Positions 1-6,251 of a DNA stretch of 64,000 bases are shown here, piece by piece (position 1 is the first letter of the stretch; every line of letters begins with the position of its first letter). The position numbers were made by a program, and so were the translations under genes. Where the stretch lies: NCBI GenBank assembly GCA_964486935.1, contig CAZAPG010000007.1:62001-126000 (forward strand), given 5' to 3'. This stretch comes from CAZAPG01 sp964486935. Lineage in GTDB: Bacteria; Chloroflexota; Anaerolineae; 4572-78; J111. The notes below the pieces were generated by a model, which was given only the letters and a program-made list of their open reading frames with translations, ran no database searches and was not told where the DNA came from.

Positions 1-178
1 TATATTATGATTATAATGTCATCCCAATAGTTTTGCCAGCTTTATGCTAATGAGGAGTGCGTCCAGAATTTTTGGAAAGCGCAGGGGGGAATTGGGAGGA
101 TACCCCCCACACCCCCGTCCTCCTAAAATATCGGACACACCCGCTAATGAGTGATGATATCCGGGCGCGGTTATCGGG
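1..178. other. Left-edge non-coding stretch
   Basis: This stretch lies downstream of the first minus-strand gene. It is AT-rich at the extreme left and then has G-runs and C-runs around positions 86-120 that could pair loosely. I see no ORF with coding character, no RNA gene and no clear terminator with a T-tract. Confidence 0.5.
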
Positions 179-997
179 TTATTTGGCAGTTTTGGGGGTC
201 AAAAGCTGCGCAATCCGGTCAATCAGGTGATAAATTACGGTTTGATGGAAGCCGGCAATAAACCCCAACAACATTTGAACCACAATAAAGCGAGTTCTAT
301 CGCCAATGTTGTTGGGGTCAAAATTATGCGCGCCAATTATCAGGTAGCCGGCGCCCACAATAAAAAATATAACAATCCCCAACAGAAAGCCCATAATCGG
401 CTGAACCAGATATTTCATGGTGTGGCGGCGGTCAAATGCCTGCCTGACCGATACCTGCCAGGAGATGTTCTGTAAAATGGCTACGGCTCCGCCGATACCG
501 CCGGCCAGCCCCGAGAACCATGCTTCTTTAGCCCCCACCACAAATTCCGGGATATCTATGAACAGGCCGGCGATAAATGCGGGCAGCCAGAATAATCCGT
601 AAAAAAATACAAACAGGCCCCAGGTATAAGCCCAGCGCCGGAGATTACGTTTTTGAACCAGCATTTCTTTTACAACCGCAACCCAATACAGGGCTTGTTC
701 ATACTGTCGAATATCTTCAATCACAATACTTTGGGCTATTCTCAATTTTTGCAGCGCAAACGAAACATCTTTGGGGTTGCTATTTAATTCTTTGGCTACC
801 CGATTGTATAAACTTTCAATTTGCTCGTCTAGCTTTTTGCGTTGTTCGGAGCTTACCGGCGGAGCAGCCGGTTTGGTCAGGGTTGTATCCGGCTCAAGGG
901 TTTTTCTTTTTTTTATGGCAGGGCTGTAGGTATCTGCTCTGGTTAAAGAGTCTTCGGGGAGTGCTTCGACGCCGGCAATTAATGTTTTTTCTACCAT
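179..997 (-). CDS. Four-helix membrane protein, paralog of the next gene
   Basis: Function is not recognised. The 272-residue product has a polar N-terminus (1-50), a helical cytoplasmic segment (50-118) with the phrases NPKDVSFAL and EDIRQYEQALYWVA, and hydrophobic segments near 122-147, 157-175, 198-223 and 238-256. The segment around 158-172 (EAWFSGLAGGIGG) and the last one (LLGFIAGF) recur almost unchanged in the C-terminal half of the protein at 1103-2917, so the two are tandem paralogs sharing one membrane module. There is no signal peptide, enzyme motif or transporter signature. The ATG at 997 has only a distant AGGA upstream. It sits behind a strong hairpin terminator, so it may have its own promoter or depend on read-through. 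A structural or stress-related membrane role is only a guess. Confidence 0.8.
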   Translation of the reverse strand: MVEKTLIAGVEALPEDSLTRADTYSPAIKKRKTLEPDTTLTKPAAPPVSSEQRKKLDEQIESLYNRVAKELNSNPKDVSFALQKLRIAQSIVIEDIRQYEQALYWVAVVKEMLVQKRNLRRWAYTWGLFVFFYGLFWLPAFIAGLFIDIPEFVVGAKEAWFSGLAGGIGGAVAILQNISWQVSVRQAFDRRHTMKYLVQPIMGFLLGIVIFFIVGAGYLIIGAHNFDPNNIGDRTRFIVVQMLLGFIAGFHQTVIYHLIDRIAQLLTPKTAK

Positions 998-1029
998 AGC
1001 GATACAGTTTTTCCTAAAAATTTGGGCAA

Positions 1030-1063
1030 AAAATCACCCACAGGCAAATCTGTGGGTGATTTT
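1030..1063 (-). terminator. Rho-independent terminator between the two paralogs
   Basis: Perfect 14-bp inverted repeat (1030-1043 with 1050-1063) around a 6-nt loop. On the minus strand the stem ends in a run of T (TTTTTT), 40 bp past the stop codon of the 1103-2917 gene. The opposite strand also ends in TTTT, so it may work in both directions. Confidence 0.85.
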
Positions 1064-1102
1064 GCAACCGTAGGTCTGGCACTTTATCTGAACCTGCTGA
1101 AT

Positions 1103-2917
1103 TTATGATGAAGAGTCTGTAACGATATGAGGCTCTTCTTCGACGGGTATTACCGGTTTTGAACCGCCTTCAGGGGCAGCGGGCGCAATCTTTTTAACCA
1201 GCACGTAAATCATATCAAATACGGACTCCTGGCGAAAGCCAGCAATAAACCCTAAAAATATTGCCAGCAAAAAGCCGGTGTTGGTTCCGGCCTGGGGTAA
1301 GATGGTGTTGGTATCAACGCCTACCATAGAACTGCCAACGGCCACCAGGAAGTACATAATCAACCCCAGCACAAAGCCCAAAATAGGTTTAACCAAGTAG
1401 TACATCAGGTATTGCGGGTCAAAATCTTGTTTAACGGAAACACGATAGTAAAGCCGCCAGAAAATTTCGACTGAGCCGCCCAACCCGCCAGCCAAACCAG
1501 AGAACCAGACGGCCTCGAATATTGGCCCTAATTGATCGCCCCTTAACAAGGCGCTAAAGTCGATGGGGGCAAAGTAACCCAGTATGCAAAGTACGGTAAA
1601 AATAACGCCGTACAGCAAAATTAATAACCCCATCCGGTAAGACCAGTAACTAAGCGTTTCTTTACGAACCAGCATTGTTTTAACCAGCGCCACCCGGTAA
1701 AGGGCTTCATCGTATTGGCGCGGGTCTTCTATAATAATATCGTTGGCCTGGCGTAAAGTTTCCAGAGCAAAGCTAACATCGGTTTTGTTGCCGCTTAAAC
1801 GGGTAGCAACTTTATCGTGCAAGGCCCTGATTTCTTCAAACAGTTCATTGCGTCGTTCCGGGCCAATGTATTGCAATACCTTTTCGGTAATAGCGTCATC
1901 GCGCGCTAACTTTTCTCGCTCGGTAACGGTTAGGGCAGAGTCTGGCAGTTCGTCTTTGGGGGCAAAATCTTCTCTGGTTAAATCCTGGCCAAAGGCTCCC
2001 AGCGTTCTGGTAACGCCGCCAGATAAACCCTCTAATTCAATGTTACGGGGCGGCGGGGGCGGAGCGGGTTCGGCGGCTGGCGCAGGCGATGGCGTATAGC
2101 CGGCGGTAGAGGTACTGGGCGCATAGGCCATTGTTGATGCAGCCGGCGCAGAAGGCGCAGTTGCCGGCATGGGCGACACGCTAATTGGGGCCGCTGTGGT
2201 TGGCGGCGGAGCGGGAGATGGAAATGGGGTTGGAGCAGCGCCCATATCCGCAGCTAAATCCTCGCCCGCAGCAGACAAACCGGACAGGTCGGTGGCCGAG
2301 GTATCGGCAGACGCCTCGCCTGCCGGCTCTTCTATAACAATACCAGACAGGTCATCTGCCGGCCCGGTATCGGATGGCGCGCCTTCTGCCATAATGCCGG
2401 TCAAATCATTTTCGTCGCGTGAACTAGACAAGTTTTCTTCCTCCTCCTCCGCTGGGGTGGGTAAACTTTCCTCTCCTAATATGCCGGTTAAATCATTGGC
2501 ATCGCTTACAGGTTCGCCGGTGGTTGAAACATCTGATACGGGCATAGCAAAGGGGGACGTGGCAAGGTCGGCAATAATTTCGTCGCCAGTCTGACCAGCA
2601 GCCGCTTCGGTAGGGGCTGAGGCCAAAATCAAATCGTCGGGGGGAGCTTCCAGGGCTACCGGCAAGCCAAGCTCGTCTACGGGTCTATCAGCATCAACCG
2701 CCTCTGTTGAAAAAAAAGCATCTGAAGAGGCGCTGTCACTATCGGAAACGTTTAGCTCGTTTTCGCTTTCTGCTTCGGCGTCGGGTTGCCCAGCGTCGTC
2801 CGCTTGAGTTTCGGCGGGTCCGCCAAAAAGCAGATCAATGCCTTTGCCTTTTTTCTGGGTTAACCCTAAAGACTCTGGGCTTTTATCCTTTAAACTAGCC
2901 CGTTTTCTTTTTGCCAT
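1103..2917 (-). CDS. Acidic/proline-rich membrane protein with DLTGI repeats
   Basis: Function is not recognised. Residue numbers count from a possible TTG two codons upstream. GGGAGG placed 9 nt before the ATG at 2917 favours that ATG over the TTG at 2923. Residues 1-30 are basic and 30-230 are acidic and low-complexity. Within this lie four copies of a short motif: DLTGI at 144 and 173, DLSGI at 191, DLSGL at 212. Residues 230-292 are Pro/Ala-rich. Residues about 340-580 form a membrane domain with hydrophobic segments near 430-450, 470-487, 512-533 and 550-565, matching the 272-residue neighbour (NKTDVSFAL, EDPRQYDEALYRVA, FSGLAGGLGGS). The spaced linear motif looks like a multivalent docking site on a disordered cytoplasmic arm, which is inference. 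It is transcribed from a leader with three promoter-like copies and ends at the hairpin at 1030-1063. Confidence 0.8.
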   Translation of the reverse strand: MAKRKRASLKDKSPESLGLTQKKGKGIDLLFGGPAETQADDAGQPDAEAESENELNVSDSDSASSDAFFSTEAVDADRPVDELGLPVALEAPPDDLILASAPTEAAAGQTGDEIIADLATSPFAMPVSDVSTTGEPVSDANDLTGILGEESLPTPAEEEEENLSSSRDENDLTGIMAEGAPSDTGPADDLSGIVIEEPAGEASADTSATDLSGLSAAGEDLAADMGAAPTPFPSPAPPPTTAAPISVSPMPATAPSAPAASTMAYAPSTSTAGYTPSPAPAAEPAPPPPPRNIELEGLSGGVTRTLGAFGQDLTREDFAPKDELPDSALTVTEREKLARDDAITEKVLQYIGPERRNELFEEIRALHDKVATRLSGNKTDVSFALETLRQANDIIIEDPRQYDEALYRVALVKTMLVRKETLSYWSYRMGLLILLYGVIFTVLCILGYFAPIDFSALLRGDQLGPIFEAVWFSGLAGGLGGSVEIFWRLYYRVSVKQDFDPQYLMYYLVKPILGFVLGLIMYFLVAVGSSMVGVDTNTILPQAGTNTGFLLAIFLGFIAGFRQESVFDMIYVLVKKIAPAAPEGGSKPVIPVEEEPHIVTDSSS

Positions 2918-3027
2918 CGGCAATTACCTCCCAAATATTTGGCACGATTGTACCCCTTTTTTGCCCCGGTCAGGTGGTGGTCGGTAACTGTAGAACTTTG
3001 TGGGCAGACCGACATCTTCTGTTAAAT

Positions 3028-3056
3028 ATTATACCACAAATAGTTGTTGTCGTCAC
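3028..3056 (-). promoter_or_regulatory. Promoter copy 1 upstream of the DLTGI protein
   Basis: On the minus strand this reads GTGACG, 17 bp, TATAAT, with TGG directly before the -10 (extended -10). It is the copy closest to the gene, about 100 nt upstream of the ATG at 2917. Confidence 0.6.
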
Positions 3057-3080
3057 CCAAATATTTATGTTAACTCTTCC

Positions 3081-3109
3081 ATTATACCATAAATAAAAAT
3101 TGTTGCCAC
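3081..3109 (-). promoter_or_regulatory. Promoter copy 2 upstream of the DLTGI protein
   Basis: On the minus strand this reads GTGGCA, 17 bp, TATAAT with an extended TGG. It lies within a 46-bp segment (3065-3110) that is repeated with few changes at 3194-3239. Confidence 0.6.
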
Positions 3110-3209
3110 TTCGTAATTTAAAAAGGCCGGTTCAAAACTTTAAGAAAAGTGGGGGGCAAATTTTTTTACAACACGGATAGTAATGTTAAAAACTTATGTT
3201 AACTCTCCC

Positions 3210-3238
3210 ATTATACCACAATTACAAATGGCTGCCAC
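3210..3238 (-). promoter_or_regulatory. Promoter copy 3 upstream of the DLTGI protein
   Basis: On the minus strand this reads GTGGCA, 17 bp, TATAAT with an extended TGG, in the second copy of the 46-bp repeat. The conserved -35 and -10 boxes with identical spacing, while the spacer has drifted, support function over chance duplication. Confidence 0.6.
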
Positions 3239-3247
3239 TTTTAATGC

Positions 3248-3279
3248 AAAAAAGTCACCTTAAGGGAGTGGTGACTTTT
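3248..3279 (-). terminator. Terminator of the long sensor operon
   Basis: A 10-bp stem (3250-3259 with 3270-3279, AAAAGTCACC / GGTGACTTTT) encloses a 10-nt loop and runs into TTTTTT on the minus strand. It lies 160 bp past the stop of the receiver gene at 3439 and so closes the run of minus-strand genes that starts near 33.7 kb. Confidence 0.75.
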
Positions 3280-3438
3280 GCATCGCCGGGATATTTTTAA
3301 CAAATAACGCGCAACTACTGTGTTCAATTGATAGAGTTAGCCGATACTTTACTCTAAGGTATCCGGTTTCTTGTCTCGCCCTGTTTTAGCTTATTTGGAC
3401 ACCCTGACCGGCACATCTTGCCAAAAACAAAAGCTGGT

Positions 3439-3822
3439 TTAAGCCTTATTATTGGTTTCTTTTTTTTCGGCGTAACGTTGTATCTGCTTGCGCAGGTCCG
3501 AAACCCCGACAGGCTTTTGCATGTAACCGTTACAGCCTGCCGCCAGGCATCGCTCTTTATCGCCCTTCATGGCGTTAGCCGTAAGGGCAATAATGGGGAT
3601 GTGCGATAACTTTGGATTTTGTTTGAATCTGACAGTAGTTTCCAAACCATCCATACCCGGAATGTTTACATCCATCAGAATCAAATCAGGCATCCGCTCG
3701 GCGGCAATCATCAGGCTGTCTAATCCGGTTTCAGCCTCAACCATTTCATGCCCCATCGATTCAATAACCCGGCGAACAAATAATTTGTTTTCAAAGTTGT
3801 CTTCAACATATAAGATCAACAT
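3439..3822 (-). CDS. Stand-alone CheY-like receiver protein
   Basis: The 127-residue product is a single response-regulator receiver domain. It has the acidic pair E7-D8, phospho-acceptor D51 in LILMDVNIPGMDG, switch T81 in ALTANAM and K103 in QKPVG. No DNA-binding or enzymatic output domain follows, so it should act by protein contact or as a phosphate shuttle, as CheY and Spo0F do. AGGAG lies about 11 nt before the ATG at 3822. It is the last gene of the long minus-strand cluster, 88 bp after the PLP enzyme with two receivers. The complete kinase at 6252-9077 is the obvious phosphodonor candidate, although no pairing can be read from sequence alone. Confidence 0.93.
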   Translation of the reverse strand: MLILYVEDNFENKLFVRRVIESMGHEMVEAETGLDSLMIAAERMPDLILMDVNIPGMDGLETTVRFKQNPKLSHIPIIALTANAMKGDKERCLAAGCNGYMQKPVGVSDLRKQIQRYAEKKETNNKA

Positions 3823-3910
3823 TAGTTCAGCTTTCTCCTGCCATTAAAATTTTTACAGCTTTGGTTAAAAAAACAATAAATATTTTAATTTCCTCTCTCA
3901 AAATAGTTGC

Positions 3911-6229
3911 TCATTCTAATTGAGAATCGATGTGCTCAATCAATTTTTTCCGGTCCAAATTCCCCTTTTTCCACATTGAAGACACGTCATTTGAAATAAG
4001 CAACTGTTTTTCAGCGTCTGACAGTTCTTTGGCAGTTATCACCACCACAGGAATGGCATCCATTTCTTCATCCTGTTTTAATTCCTGCAAAATCTGAAAA
4101 CCGCTTTTATCTGGAATAACCAAATCTAAAATAATCAGGTGCGGTTTTTCTTGCTTAATAACATTTATGGCTTCCCGGCCTACCTGCACCTGTTTAATTT
4201 CCATAGGGCGACTCATTTGCAAGATGCGGCTAATTAACCGGGCATCTACGGCGTTGTCTTCAATGAGCACAACTTTTTTAATTTCTGCCGTATCCGGCGC
4301 TGCTTTTGAGGGCAAACCTGATTTTGGTTTCAGCAGCTCTTTGGTTTTAGACCGCTTGCGCCGCCGCTTAGAAGGCGCATCGCCATCTGGCGTTTCAGCG
4401 CCGGAAAGGGTGTCTACCACATGCTCAACCAAATCTTTGGTAGAAAATGAGCCTTTCAGCCAAATTGATGAGGTTTGACCGGCCAATCGTTGCTCGTCTT
4501 CCGGGGTTAAATCTTTGGCCGATACCACAATTACCGGAATATGGGCCGTGCGCGGGTCTTCTTTTAGTTTTTCCAATAGCGAGAACCCATCCATTTCCGG
4601 CATGGTCAAATCGCTTACTACCAGGTCGGGGAGTCGCTCTTTCACAAGTTTCAGCCCCTCTTTGGCGCTGTTGGCTTCAAACACGCGATAAGGTTTTTTG
4701 GCTTGCAGCAACCGCCTGATGAGCCGGCTGTCCATGGGGTTGTCATCAATCACAACAATGGTGGTAACTTGCTCGTCTAACTGCTTCAGGGCCGAACCCA
4801 GGCCGTCCATAGGAATACCCGGCGCAATTTCTTTGGCCTCGGACAAACGCACATCGAGCACGTTTTCCTCATCCATAATGTGTTTTTCTACCGGGAAGGT
4901 ATGGCCGGAGCAGTTAATGACCACAATTTCATTGGATTTGATAATGCCCCGCCCAATGAGTTTATCCAGCCCGGCAAAGGCTACCGCCGTAGCCGGCTCA
5001 ACCGAGTAACCTTCGGTTTTGGCCAGCAGGCGCATGGCGTCAAAGGCTTCTTCGTCGGTTACATCCAGCATATAGCCGCCATATTTTTGATTGGCCCGGT
5101 ACAGCAGTTCGTAACCCAGGCCGGGGTCTCCGGTAGAAAGAACGGTGATATGGGTTTCGGGCTTCACCGGCTCGGCGGTGGATTTGTGGGCGGCAAACGC
5201 CTGCACCATCGGCGAGCAGCCGGCCACCTGTACCACGCCAATTTTGGGAATGCGGTCGATTAGACCCATTTTATAAAGCTCCTCAAACCCTTTTTGGACG
5301 CCCAACGGCCCAATACCGCCGCTGACTGCCTGAATGTACCAATCGGGGGCTTGCCATCTGCCGTTGCTATCCGGCTGGCCCAGCAGATTAGCCAGTTCTT
5401 CGGCTATTTCAAAGGCCACGGTTTTCATGCTCTCTTTACCGGGAATAGCCTTGGCCCCCTGGTCAAGATGAATCTGGCGACGGGTGGCAAAATCGGCGGC
5501 AACTTTTTTGGCCTGGTCGTAAGTGCCGGCCACTTTGATAACCTCTGCTCCGTACAGCGCCGCCTCGCGCATTTTGGCAGCCGGCACCAGGCTGGTTAAA
5601 AAAACCCACAACTTTATACCGGCGCGAGCGCAGTAAGCCGAGTAAGCTGCGGCAGCATTGCCTGTAGAAGCCAGCACGCACTCTTTAATGCCTACCTGAT
5701 GCATAGTGGTAACAGTTACGGCGGCCTGCCTGTCTTTAAATGAGCTGGTGGGTGATTGTCGTTCATCTTTAATAAATACGGCGGGATGCCCTAACCGTTT
5801 TTCAATTTTGGCTGCTTTAATTAAGGGCGTGTAGCCTTCGCCCATCGTAATCAGGTTTTGCAAATCAACTACGGGCAGCAGTTCGGCGTAGCGCCATAAT
5901 GAACTGGGCCGCCCCAGCAGCCCCTTTTTCCAGATTTGGGCAACCGCTTCGTAATCATACACGGCATCCAGCCAAACGCCCCCGCAAAAAGGGCAAACTG
6001 TTGAACCGGATGAGTAATTGAATTGTTTTTGACACTCCAGGCAAGTTACCAGGGTGATATATGATTTCAACTTTGGCATCGAATTTTCCCAACCCATTTT
6101 TAGTGAATCTGCGATAGCCCTTATTTTAACATTCTTGCGGCTAAACAACAATTCATTCAAAGATAGGCAGTCCATTCGGCGGTGGGTTACTTTTATTTTT
6201 TTGAGCAGGAAATCCTTTGCACCTCCCAT
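3911..6229 (-). CDS. Threonine-synthase-like PLP enzyme fused to two receiver domains
   Basis: The N-terminal two thirds belong to fold-type II PLP enzymes, closest in look to threonine synthase. It has a CxxC...CxxC zinc-ribbon-like start (C63, C66, C79, C82), PLP lysine K165 in SSFKDRQA, the STGNAAAAY phosphate loop near 188-196 and a glycine-rich SGGIGPLG at 303-310. Two receiver domains follow: 487-610 (VIDDN, D540 in VVSDLTMPEMDG) and 650-772 (LIEDN, D702 in LILDLVIPDKSG), joined by a basic linker (621-632). The classical threonine synthase reaction converts O-phosphohomoserine to threonine, but the true substrate here is unknown. The first ATG (6229) lacks a ribosome site and residues 1-50 do not fit the family. 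ATG 6097 or 6079 (M45, M51) may be the real start. It lies 22 bp after the histidine kinase, which suggests phosphorylation controls the enzyme or the receivers use it as a scaffold. Confidence 0.88.
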   Translation of the reverse strand: MGGAKDFLLKKIKVTHRRMDCLSLNELLFSRKNVKIRAIADSLKMGWENSMPKLKSYITLVTCLECQKQFNYSSGSTVCPFCGGVWLDAVYDYEAVAQIWKKGLLGRPSSLWRYAELLPVVDLQNLITMGEGYTPLIKAAKIEKRLGHPAVFIKDERQSPTSSFKDRQAAVTVTTMHQVGIKECVLASTGNAAAAYSAYCARAGIKLWVFLTSLVPAAKMREAALYGAEVIKVAGTYDQAKKVAADFATRRQIHLDQGAKAIPGKESMKTVAFEIAEELANLLGQPDSNGRWQAPDWYIQAVSGGIGPLGVQKGFEELYKMGLIDRIPKIGVVQVAGCSPMVQAFAAHKSTAEPVKPETHITVLSTGDPGLGYELLYRANQKYGGYMLDVTDEEAFDAMRLLAKTEGYSVEPATAVAFAGLDKLIGRGIIKSNEIVVINCSGHTFPVEKHIMDEENVLDVRLSEAKEIAPGIPMDGLGSALKQLDEQVTTIVVIDDNPMDSRLIRRLLQAKKPYRVFEANSAKEGLKLVKERLPDLVVSDLTMPEMDGFSLLEKLKEDPRTAHIPVIVVSAKDLTPEDEQRLAGQTSSIWLKGSFSTKDLVEHVVDTLSGAETPDGDAPSKRRRKRSKTKELLKPKSGLPSKAAPDTAEIKKVVLIEDNAVDARLISRILQMSRPMEIKQVQVGREAINVIKQEKPHLIILDLVIPDKSGFQILQELKQDEEMDAIPVVVITAKELSDAEKQLLISNDVSSMWKKGNLDRKKLIEHIDSQLE

Positions 6230-6251
6230 TTACCCCAAAATGAGGCCACGT

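Larger units (their letters stand above)
3065..3239. repeat. Direct repeat pair (46 bp) carrying promoter elements
   Basis: Copies at 3065-3110 and 3194-3239 both run from TTATGTTAACTC to TTGCCACT or CTGCCACT. They lie in the 0.5-kb gene-free stretch 2924-3438. Apart from these, the promoters and the terminator at 3248-3279, I see nothing coding in that stretch. Confidence 0.75.

Noticed and set aside
2169..2594. Plus-strand Ser/Ala/Gly-rich open frame
   Set aside because: It is antisense to the low-complexity acidic arm of the DLTGI protein, so it is a composition artefact.
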